From Oscillospiraceae bacterium (GTDB lineage Bacteria; Bacillota; Clostridia; Oscillospirales; Oscillospiraceae), in contig CAJGCI010000139.1 in assembly GCA_904501855.1 (NCBI GenBank), positions 1-5,073 on the forward strand: DNA of 5,073 nt. Direction: 5' to 3'. Each line of letters starts with the position of its first letter. Within the stretch, counting starts at the first letter, position 1. This document shows, piece after piece, positions 1 to 4,952 of the stretch. The translations under genes were made by a program, and so were the position numbers. The notes beneath the pieces were generated by a model. The model saw only the letters and a list, made by a program, of their open reading frames with translations. It did no database searches and was not told the origin of the DNA.

Positions 1-1
1 A

Positions 2-154
2 CACGGCCGATCCCGTAATGAGGATTTCGAGACCGTCGTGTTCCGGAAGGACGGCCGGGACTTCACCGCCGCCATCTGCCGCGGCACCGGTCAGGCAGAG
101 AAAGCGCTGTCGGAGATGGGCTCCTTTGACGTCATCCGGATCCAGAGCCTGTAA
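2..154 (+). CDS. C-terminal fragment of an unrecognised protein (5' end outside window)
   Basis: The frame beginning at base 2 is open to a TAA at 152-154 and gives 50 residues ending in DVIRIQSL. The fragment is mixed charged and polar with no transmembrane segment, and I recognise no motif in it. The frame is supported as coding because the stop is followed closely, at 170-218, by a strong hairpin terminator, and because third codon positions are mostly G or C as in the neighbouring genes. It is convergent with the five-gene minus-strand operon and shares that terminator, so a functional link to the operon is unlikely. No function is proposed. Confidence 0.6.
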   Translation, partial: HGRSRNEDFETVVFRKDGRDFTAAICRGTGQAEKALSEMGSFDVIRIQSL

Positions 155-169
155 AACGATTGAAAAGAC

Positions 170-218
170 AAAGAGAGAGAACCTCTGCATGATCATCATA
201 CAGAGGCCCTCTCTCTTT
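170..218. terminator. Bidirectional intrinsic terminator between convergent genes
   Basis: AAAGAGAGAG (170-179) pairs perfectly with CTCTCTCTTT (209-218). After a 2x2 internal mismatch (AA 180-181 against CC 207-208) the stem continues with CCTCTG (182-187) pairing CAGAGG (201-206). The loop spans 188-200. A T-rich run follows on the plus strand (CTTCTTAT from 219). On the minus strand the hairpin is followed by GTCTTTTC, so it can stop transcripts from both sides. It sits 15 bases after the stop at 154 and 35 bases beyond the minus-strand operon's last stop at 254. It therefore marks the 3' end of that operon. Confidence 0.8.
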
Positions 219-253
219 CTTCTTATCCCAGTGCGTTGCCGCAGGGTCCTTCG

Positions 254-595
254 TTATACGATACGGATGCCTTTGATGGGAAGACGCAGTCCCCGCAGGA
301 TCTGCACGTGTCCGGTGACCGTGCCGTCGGGATCCAGCTGCAGGAACGCCGCCAGCTCGCCGTTTCCGAACTGGCTCTTCAGTCCGCCTTCAAAGTGGAT
401 GGTCCCGTCATCGTCCTTCCACCCTTGGGTGGTGGGAGAGAACTGATACACCAGCCACTTGATGATCTTCAGCTTTCCCACGCCGTCGATCATGGCCTTC
501 TTTCCGGTCTCGTCCCAGTCCGCGTCCGCGATGAGCATCAGATCATGGGTGCCCATGAACTGCATCTTGCATTTTCCTTCCATATGTTCAACCAT
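254..595 (-). CDS. 113-aa protein of unknown function, last gene of the dehydratase operon
   Basis: I do not recognise this family. The start at 595 is supported by an AGGAGG ribosome binding site (604-609 on the complement) 8 bases upstream. The product is 113 residues with no signal peptide or membrane helix. It has alternating hydrophobic stretches and glycine/aspartate turns such as GWKDDDGTIHFEGG (about 58-71) and LDPDGTVTG (about 87-95). This pattern suggests a small beta-rich soluble domain, which is an inference only. It lies 32 bases after the CxxC protein and ends just before the terminator, so it is the distal gene of the five-gene unit. Its position suggests an accessory or substrate/cofactor-binding partner of the dehydratase-like enzyme, but nothing in the sequence proves this. 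Confidence 0.75.
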   Translation of the reverse strand: MVEHMEGKCKMQFMGTHDLMLIADADWDETGKKAMIDGVGKLKIIKWLVYQFSPTTQGWKDDDGTIHFEGGLKSQFGNGELAAFLQLDPDGTVTGHVQILRGLRLPIKGIRIV

Positions 596-627
596 CGTTC
601 GTTCCTCCTCTTCTCCGTTCCGGCCGG

Positions 628-912
628 TCAGGGATCCCGGCGGTCATGATATTTCACGAATCCCGTCTTCGATCCCAGAGGATACCCCAGGATGAATTCG
701 CTTCTGCCGCACTCCGGGCACACCGTCTGTTCCCGGGCAAGGCGTTCCAGATAGATCTCCGCGCTCTGCAGATACATGTTCGTCTTCATCACGCGGTGGC
801 ATCCCGGGCAGAAGACCAGGTAGTTGGCAAAGCTGTCGTAGACCCCCTTCTTCCGGTTCTCCTTCTCTTCCGAGGAGAGTGCCCGCGGGGTGATGTTCTC
901 ATTGATCAGCAT
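628..912 (-). CDS. 94-aa protein with two CxxC motifs (putative zinc-ribbon or small Fe/Zn-binding protein)
   Basis: The chosen start is the ATG at 912 (MLINENITPR), 5 bases downstream of a GGGAGGG ribosome binding site. The longer open frame reaching 1104 is rejected because its upstream part overlaps the well-supported 52-aa gene in another frame. Two cysteine pairs, CPGC at residues 35-38 and CPEC at 65-68, are separated by 26 residues. This is the usual layout of a zinc ribbon or rubredoxin-like knuckle. An additional His follows the first pair (CPGCH). There is no membrane segment. The gene begins 14 bases after the 52-aa gene and is followed 32 bases later by the 113-aa gene. Metal binding is a family-level expectation. 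A role in assembling or protecting the iron-sulfur enzyme, or in protein contacts, is inference only. Confidence 0.75.
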   Translation of the reverse strand: MLINENITPRALSSEEKENRKKGVYDSFANYLVFCPGCHRVMKTNMYLQSAEIYLERLAREQTVCPECGRSEFILGYPLGSKTGFVKYHDRRDP

Positions 913-926
913 GGTCTTCCCTCCCG

Positions 927-1085
927 TCAGATGGTCTGTTCCCGGTGGACGCTGTCGTAATGCCTGTCCAGAAGGGGCACCACGACGCTCCGCACGAGCT
1001 TCATGTCCAGATTGAAATAGTAAACGGCAAACAGGGCGGCCAGCGCGGCACTGCCCAGGCCCAGTAGTTTCGCTATGGTCTTCAT
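927..1085 (-). CDS. 52-aa predicted single-pass membrane small protein
   Basis: This short gene fills what would otherwise be a 185-base gap in the operon. It starts at the ATG at 1085 and is preceded by AAAGGAGGAAGACT, one of the best ribosome binding sites in the window. It ends at a TGA at 927-929. The product begins MKTIAKLLGL. A hydrophobic stretch at about residues 6-25 (rich in Leu, Ala, Gly, Val, Tyr, Phe) follows two N-terminal lysines, consistent with either one transmembrane helix or an uncleaved signal anchor. The roughly 27-residue tail is charged and contains LLDRHYDSVHREQ. It starts 12 bases after the 536-aa subunit stops and ends 14 bases before the CxxC gene. I do not recognise a family. 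It could tether the enzyme complex to the membrane, which is inference. Confidence 0.72.
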   Translation of the reverse strand: MKTIAKLLGLGSAALAALFAVYYFNLDMKLVRSVVVPLLDRHYDSVHREQTI

Positions 1086-1097
1086 AGTCTTCCTCCT

Positions 1098-2708
1098 TTA
1101 CCATCCCATCTCGTCATCGAAATCCACCAGCGTGGGATCGATGGGCTCCTCATGCAGGACGTTCTGCATGTACTGGTTCACCGCCTTGCGCCCTTCGCTG
1201 CTGGGCACGATGCGGCAGTCCATCAGGGAGTGCGGCAGCCAGATGACGTGGAACTTGTCCCGGTGCTTGCGGATCTCCTCTTCCAGGAGCCCCTGGGCGC
1301 CGGCCATTCCCTTGCAGCCGATGTCGTCGTACATGATGATGACGTCGCAGTTGAATTTTTCCGCGGTCTCCCACATCTGCATCAGATGGCGGTTGCCGCC
1401 CACCGTGTGGGTCCTCATGGGGGTCCGGGCGTACCAGTCCGCCAGGTCTCCCAGCATCAGGTCCCGGTCCTCCGTGTCCACCAGGTTGTGTCCGGTGAGG
1501 GAGTCCATGTTGATGACGGTGATGATGCCCCAGCAGTTGTACAGCCAGAGGATGACGTTGGCGTTGTAGGTGGATCCGCAGGACCACGCCAGGGCCCGGT
1601 GCCGTGCGTGCGGGAAGGGACGGATCTCCTTCCGGACGCACTTTTCGAAGATCTTCAGCAGTTTCCTGTTGGCTTTCAGGAAGTATTTGTTTCCTCCGTG
1701 CTGATAGAAATAGATGCGGAACATGCCCTGGACCACGGGATTCATGGTCCCGAAGTCGGTATTGGCGTAGATGTCCCAGCGCTCGTGGGACCCCTTGTTG
1801 AAGGTATTGGTATTCTCCAGATGCTGAATGAAGGTATCCCAGTTGAACTTCTGTCCCAGATGTTCCTCCATGAAGGCGATGCCCTCCTGGATCTCATGGA
1901 CGCCCAGTTCCCGTGTGGTGGGGTCGTCGTACATCATGGGGATGGTCAGCGGGAACACCGCCTTCTTTCCCTCGTTGGAGATGGCGCGCCACATGGCGTT
2001 GTTGTCCATCATGTTGGCGTCGCAGGGAGTGTTGGTGGTCAGCCAGATCGTTCCCACGTCCGGGTACTCGTTGTCCACCGCCACGCCGGTCTCCAGCATG
2101 GGCAGCGTGCACATGTCCCCGGGGATGCCGCAGGAAATGGCCTGGTCGATGTAGTAGCATCCCAGATGCTTGCGCAGCAGGGGCATCATGAACGCGCAGT
2201 ACTGCGGCATGTTGATCCCCTCATATCCGGGAAATCCGTACAGGATGTGTTTCGGCAGGGTGTAGTCGAAGGTGATGGTCTTCTCCGTCCACTTCGTCTC
2301 TCCCAGACGGCGGTCGGCGCGGATCATCTTCCACAGGGAATCCACAGTCTCCGCGATCATGCCCTCGATAGCCGCGGTATCGGCGCGCAGCACCGTGCCG
2401 CGGTCTCCTTCCAGCCAGCGGTCCACCATCATGGGGGTTCCCAGATAGGCGCTGAGCCAGCGGTATTTCCAGAAGGCCCGGGCGACACGGATCGGGTTGC
2501 GGAGCACCAGCCCCGCCATGGAGACCCAGAGCTTCATCCAGTGGACGAAGGCATAGCCGGTGTCCCGCACGCCGCGCCACTCTCGGCGGGCGTAGAAGTT
2601 GGTGCCTTCCAGCAGGCGCTGTCCCAGATAGTGACAGGGCTCATCGCCTTTGAGGAAGTGTTCCCAGGTGCCGTACTGTTCCTTCAGTCCGATCTTCCGT
2701 TTCCACAT
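1098..2708 (-). CDS. 2-hydroxyacyl-CoA dehydratase/benzoyl-CoA reductase-family subunit, large divergent form (536 aa)
   Basis: Probably the second subunit of the iron-sulfur dehydratase/reductase encoded with the 400-aa gene upstream. The start at 2708 (MWKRKIGLKE) has a GGGAGGAG ribosome binding site about 7 bases upstream; the open frame up to 2900 overlaps the preceding gene and is rejected. Subunits of this superfamily are usually about 370-480 residues, so this one is long, mainly through roughly 140 N-terminal residues without recognisable motifs. These include a hydrophobic, possibly amphipathic helix at about 52-70. Candidate cluster cysteines follow family order: SCGIPGDMC (C193, C200), TPCDAN (C229) and, near the C-terminus, DDIGCKGM (C465). 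The typical C-terminal TRxxAF element is replaced by EGRKAVNQYM. The gene begins 16 bases after the 400-aa gene ends. Family placement is by motif layout; the substrate cannot be told. Confidence 0.72.
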   Translation of the reverse strand: MWKRKIGLKEQYGTWEHFLKGDEPCHYLGQRLLEGTNFYARREWRGVRDTGYAFVHWMKLWVSMAGLVLRNPIRVARAFWKYRWLSAYLGTPMMVDRWLEGDRGTVLRADTAAIEGMIAETVDSLWKMIRADRRLGETKWTEKTITFDYTLPKHILYGFPGYEGINMPQYCAFMMPLLRKHLGCYYIDQAISCGIPGDMCTLPMLETGVAVDNEYPDVGTIWLTTNTPCDANMMDNNAMWRAISNEGKKAVFPLTIPMMYDDPTTRELGVHEIQEGIAFMEEHLGQKFNWDTFIQHLENTNTFNKGSHERWDIYANTDFGTMNPVVQGMFRIYFYQHGGNKYFLKANRKLLKIFEKCVRKEIRPFPHARHRALAWSCGSTYNANVILWLYNCWGIITVINMDSLTGHNLVDTEDRDLMLGDLADWYARTPMRTHTVGGNRHLMQMWETAEKFNCDVIIMYDDIGCKGMAGAQGLLEEEIRKHRDKFHVIWLPHSLMDCRIVPSSEGRKAVNQYMQNVLHEEPIDPTLVDFDDEMGW

Positions 2709-2724
2709 AGTCTCTCCTCCCTTC

Positions 2725-3927
2725 TCAGTCATCGGGGCTCTGCAGACGCTTGATCTCCAGAGACTCCACAAAAGCCTGGAAGCGCGTGCGCAGCTGTCCC
2801 ACGGAGGCGTTGGCGTAGTCGGTCTCGATCTGGCAGGTGGGGACGGCGCCCTCCACCTGATATCCTTCCGACAGCCACTTTCCGGCGATGGCCCGCTCAT
2901 AGCCCCAGTACTCGCAGAACTTCATGTTCTCCAGGATGATCCCTTCCGCATGGTATTTCTTCGCCAGTTCATACAGATACTGGCGGCGGTGAACCGTGGC
3001 CTCCGTTCCCATGGGACGGGGGCATTCGTTCCGTTCCATGTAGTGGACGGCCAGGGCGTCCAGGGCATCCTGTCCGGGACGGATCTCGATGACCTCGCGG
3101 CCCGGAAGGGAACCGAAGCAGTACCGGTCCGCCACCACGATGCCGCCGCACATCTCCACCAGTTTCGTAAAGGCGGGATCGTCCACTTCCGACCCGGCCA
3201 CCATGACACGGGCCCGGAACCAGGGTTTCGGATCCGGTTTGCGTTTCCGCAGTTCCTCCAGGGTCTCCCGCAGTTTGTCCATGATGAGACGTTTCGGGCA
3301 CGTCAGGGTCACCAGCTGGATCACGTGATACTCGTATCCCGTGATCACGGGGTTTTCCGCCATGCGCATGTCCCCGATCTCCGTCATGATGCAGCACAGT
3401 TCGTTGTGCCGGTCGATGGCCTCGCGCAGTTTCTCCTCCGAGAAATCGATGCCGAAGCGCTCTGCCAGGGGTCCGGTGACCTTCTGTTCCAGCTGACGGC
3501 GGAAGTACCCGGCATACCATTCCCCTTTCTTCATGGGCATGTCGATGCATGCGAAGTAGAATTTCTCGTTGGGAATGAGATCGCAGTACTCAAAGTACTG
3601 TTCCATCCGGTTCATCGTCGTACAGCACTCCTGACCGATGAGCGCGGAGATGAAGTTGTATCCGCCCTCGAAGGCCCGTTCCAGGATGCTCTTGGAGTAG
3701 GAGCAGGACCGGTTCGTCATGTAGTAGGTCGCCAGGTCCGGGCTGGTGCATCCCGGTGCCCGCAGACGGACCGAGAAGCACCCCTCCACATCCAGAAGCG
3801 GTTCGGGAATATAGGAGCAGTTATACGCCAGCGCCAGATCCCCTTCGTCGCAGGCCTGCGCCACCAGCTCGTTGTGCGCCTGCCGAAGCAGTTCTTCAAA
3901 ATAGATCAGATGTTTCAGATCTTTCAT
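2725..3927 (-). CDS. 2-hydroxyacyl-CoA dehydratase/benzoyl-CoA reductase-family subunit, HgdB-like (400 aa)
   Basis: First gene of the operon. The family binds a [4Fe-4S] cluster and, after ATP-driven one-electron activation, dehydrates (R)-2-hydroxyacyl-CoA or reduces acyl-CoA rings. Its length is normal for the family. Recognisable elements are CSYIPEPLLDVEGC (37-50), matching the family's early Y-x-P-E segment; candidate cluster cysteines C75 (NRSCSYSK) and C101/C102 (QECCTTMNRM); a central LxxxI segment; and a C-terminal block with C338 (MKFCEYWGYE), then IETDY (367-371) and GQLRTRFQAF (377-386), the strongest family signature. There are about 17 cysteines in total. The start at 3927 is chosen because GGGAGGG lies about 11 bases upstream. 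The open frame extending to 4854 runs through the promoter region and the neighbouring gene, so it is rejected. The soluble cytoplasmic location follows from the absence of a signal peptide. Substrate unknown. Confidence 0.85.
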   Translation of the reverse strand: MKDLKHLIYFEELLRQAHNELVAQACDEGDLALAYNCSYIPEPLLDVEGCFSVRLRAPGCTSPDLATYYMTNRSCSYSKSILERAFEGGYNFISALIGQECCTTMNRMEQYFEYCDLIPNEKFYFACIDMPMKKGEWYAGYFRRQLEQKVTGPLAERFGIDFSEEKLREAIDRHNELCCIMTEIGDMRMAENPVITGYEYHVIQLVTLTCPKRLIMDKLRETLEELRKRKPDPKPWFRARVMVAGSEVDDPAFTKLVEMCGGIVVADRYCFGSLPGREVIEIRPGQDALDALAVHYMERNECPRPMGTEATVHRRQYLYELAKKYHAEGIILENMKFCEYWGYERAIAGKWLSEGYQVEGAVPTCQIETDYANASVGQLRTRFQAFVESLEIKRLQSPDD

Positions 3928-3973
3928 ATTTGGCTCTTCCCTCCCTCGTGTTTCTTCTATCTGATTCCAAGGT

Positions 3974-4004
3974 ATAAAAACGGCGTCCCGGACACCATAA
4001 TCAA
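3974..4004 (-). promoter_or_regulatory. Candidate operon promoter with long spacer and central dyad
   Basis: Read on the minus strand, TTGATT (-35, complement of 3999-4004) is separated by 19 bases from TTTTAT (-10, complement of 3974-3979). Each hexamer matches the sigma-A consensus at four of six positions. The spacer (3980-3998) contains the 15-bp dyad 3982-3996, and both are centred on base 3989. The predicted start near 3967 would give a leader of about 40 bases before the ATG at 3927. The 19-base spacer is longer than the optimal 17, so the promoter may need an activator or DNA distortion. No better promoter was found for this operon on inspection. Confidence 0.4.
3982..3996. promoter_or_regulatory. 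15-bp inverted repeat, candidate operator
   Basis: GGCGTCC (3982-3988) and GGACACC (3990-3996) are 7-base arms around a single central C with one mismatched pair. The dyad lies inside the spacer of the candidate operon promoter. A bound regulator would therefore block or reshape the promoter directly. The divergent TetR protein is the nearest candidate ligand. Confidence 0.4.
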
Positions 4005-4020
4005 AAATCGCCGACCGTTC

Positions 4021-4085
4021 GATACGGGACAGATGTTCGATTCTGTTCAAAGGACAGTTTTTCCCTTCTGCACGATATGGGACAC
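4021..4085. repeat. Imperfect direct repeats in the divergent promoter region
   Basis: GATACGGGACAG (4021-4032) recurs as GATATGGGACAC (4074-4085), 10 of 12 bases identical, with starts 53 bases apart, close to five helical turns. Between them TGTTC occurs at 4034-4038 and 4044-4048, ten bases apart. The repeats lie upstream of both candidate promoters and could be regulator-binding half sites. Chance similarity is possible at this length. Confidence 0.35.
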
Positions 4086-4131
4086 TTTGCCGTTTTTGTA
4101 CGGAATCAAAAGGGAGAATCCCGCGGCAAGT

Positions 4132-4141
4132 GTGGTACAAT
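4132..4141 (+). promoter_or_regulatory. Candidate extended -10 promoter for the TetR gene
   Basis: TACAAT (4136-4141) matches the -10 consensus at five of six bases. It is preceded by TGG at 4133-4135 if read as T-G-G, with a further TG at 4131-4132, resembling an extended -10 element. There is no good -35 at 17 bases upstream, which fits an extended -10 promoter. Transcription would start near 4148, inside the inverted repeat 4141-4156, giving a leader of about 89 bases before the ATG at 4237. Confidence 0.45.
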
Positions 4142-4156
4142 GTTCCGTAAGGAACA
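4141..4156. promoter_or_regulatory. 16-base inverted repeat overlapping the TetR gene's promoter, candidate autoregulatory operator
   Basis: TGTTCC (4141-4146) and GGAACA (4151-4156) are perfect 6-base arms around GTAA. The repeat begins at the last base of the candidate -10 and covers the predicted transcription start. This is the usual place for a TetR-family autorepression operator. The size fits a TetR dimer site, but the assignment rests on position and symmetry only. Confidence 0.45.
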
Positions 4157-4236
4157 GATTTGAGAAAGTGTACGTTTGACAAACGGGCGCTGCCGGCAGA
4201 AGGAAGAACTGCGGGGCAGAAATGGAGTGAGAGACC

Positions 4237-4806
4237 ATGCTTGAGTTTGATCTGAAACGAAGGAAGACCTACACCGCGCTGATCCGGGCATTTGAAGAAC
4301 TGATGCGGGAAAAGACAATCGACGAGCTTTCCGTACAGGAGCTCTGCCGGAGGGCGGAGGTAGGCAGAAACACGTTCTATTCCCATTTCGAGGACAAATA
4401 CGCATTTTTCCAGTTCTACATCTCCCTGCAGAAGGAGAGCATCGAGGCAGCTTCCGCAGTGCCCGGAAACGATTTCCTGCAGTTCCGTGCCCGCACGGCG
4501 GAGACGCTGTTCCGGTACTTCAAGGAGAACCGCTTCATCTGGGAGAAGAACATCAAGGCTCCCTCCGCGTGGATGCTGCGGGACATGATCAAGGACAATA
4601 TCAAGGCGCCTCTGCTGGAGGAGATGAAGAATGTGGAGAAGATCACCGGAAAGACCTTCCCGGTGTCCAAGGAGCTGCTGGCAAGCTTCTATGCCAGCGG
4701 TATCATCGAGGTCTTCACGGAATGTCTGTACAACGACCGGATCCCGGAGTCGGAAGTGCTGAGGGATCTGGAGGAGGTCTGTTCCAGACTGTTCCAGCTG
4801 ACATGA
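4237..4806 (+). CDS. TetR/AcrR-family transcriptional regulator
   Basis: A 189-residue dimeric DNA-binding regulator, normal length for the family. The N-terminal TetR helix-turn-helix is clear: RRKTYTALIRAFEELM (8-23) as helix 1, then LSVQELCRRAEVGRNTFYSH (31-50) as the helix-turn-helix, followed by FEDKY (51-55), the typical junction to helix 4. The C-terminal helical part (about 60-189) would form the dimer and ligand pocket; it includes FRYFKENRFIWEKN and ASFYASGIIEVFTE, as in the DhaS-like branch of the family. The start at 4237 has GGAG at 4224-4227, 9 bases upstream. The gene is transcribed away from the dehydratase-like operon across a shared 309-base region, which suggests it regulates that operon and itself. 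A CoA-thioester or acid ligand is conceivable but unproven. Confidence 0.92.
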   Translation: MLEFDLKRRKTYTALIRAFEELMREKTIDELSVQELCRRAEVGRNTFYSHFEDKYAFFQFYISLQKESIEAASAVPGNDFLQFRARTAETLFRYFKENRFIWEKNIKAPSAWMLRDMIKDNIKAPLLEEMKNVEKITGKTFPVSKELLASFYASGIIEVFTECLYNDRIPESEVLRDLEEVCSRLFQLT

Positions 4807-4813
4807 CCGATCG

Positions 4814-4857
4814 AAATGACGAAGGCCCCTGCCGTACGCAGGGGCCTTCGTCATTTT
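4814..4857 (+). terminator. Strong intrinsic terminator after the TetR gene
   Basis: A 19-bp perfect stem (4814-4832 with 4838-4856) encloses the 5-base loop CGTAC. The stem carries a GC-rich core, GGCCCCTGC, and ends in ATTTT followed by CTT. It starts 8 bases after the stop codon at 4806. Because the stem is flanked by AAA on one side and TTT on the other it could act on both strands. It isolates the regulator from the next plus-strand gene. Confidence 0.9.
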
Positions 4858-4870
4858 CTTCCGATCCGGA

Positions 4871-4884
4871 TGAGATGCATCTCA
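4871..4884. promoter_or_regulatory. 14-bp perfect palindrome, candidate operator
   Basis: TGAGATGCATCTCA is a perfect palindrome with no spacer. It lies four bases upstream of the -35 of the next gene's promoter and outside the preceding terminator hairpin. Position and symmetry suggest a site for a dimeric regulator of the gene at 4953. I do not recognise the motif as that of a known regulator. Confidence 0.4.
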
Positions 4885-4888
4885 CCTC

Positions 4889-4917
4889 TTTCCATTTTTC
4901 TCCGTGCTGTTTATAAT
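4889..4917 (+). promoter_or_regulatory. Sigma-A-type promoter for the gene at 4953
   Basis: TTTCCA (4889-4894, four of six matches to the -35) and TATAAT (4912-4917, perfect -10) are separated by the optimal 17 bases. The predicted start is near 4924, giving a leader of about 29 bases. A 5-base inverted repeat, GTGCT (4904-4908) and AGCAC (4920-4924), flanks the -10 symmetrically and may be an additional weak operator. Confidence 0.75.
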
Positions 4918-4952
4918 AGAGCACAGAAAAAAAGTTTCGAAAGGAGTGCACC

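Larger units (their letters stand above)
3928..4236. promoter_or_regulatory. Divergent intergenic regulatory region
   Basis: These 309 bases separate the dehydratase-like operon from the divergent TetR gene and contain no supportable gene. They are visibly more AT-rich than the flanking genes. They hold a candidate promoter for each direction, a 15-bp dyad at 3982-3996, a 16-base inverted repeat at 4141-4156, a 12-base imperfect direct repeat (4021-4032 and 4074-4085), and two TGTTC elements one helical turn apart (4034-4038 and 4044-4048). Such a layout is expected for a regulator that controls both itself and its divergent neighbour, but no binding is proven. Confidence 0.6.

Noticed and set aside
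170..218. Hairpin considered as an attachment site, attenuator or small RNA
   Set aside because: Its position between two convergent stop codons with T-rich flanks on both sides is fully explained by a bidirectional terminator.
18..446. Plus-strand frame of 142 aa across the window start
   Set aside because: It runs through the terminator hairpin and the antisense of the 113-aa gene, and conflicts with the frame ending at 154.
913..1104. Upstream extension of the 94-aa CxxC protein to 158 residues
   Set aside because: It overlaps the 52-aa gene in another frame. The ATG at 912 has its own GGGAGGG site and begins where motif-bearing sequence starts.
1152..2753. Long plus-strand open frame (533 aa) opposite the 536-aa subunit
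   Set aside because: Antisense shadow of a real gene with family motifs; no ribosome binding site and a low-complexity His/Val/Gly-rich translation typical of GC-rich antisense frames.
2650..4179. Long plus-strand open frame (509 aa) opposite the 400-aa subunit
   Set aside because: Antisense of a well-supported dehydratase-family gene; it also runs through the divergent promoter region and shows no family motif.
4176..4181. Perfect TTGACA -35-like hexamer in the TetR leader
   Set aside because: No -10-like hexamer occurs 16-18 bases downstream, so it does not form a recognisable promoter.
3928..4854. N-terminal extension of the 400-aa subunit's frame to 709 residues
   Set aside because: It crosses the promoter region, the antisense of the TetR gene and the terminator stem. 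The ATG at 3927 has a suitable ribosome binding site and the family length is about 400 residues.
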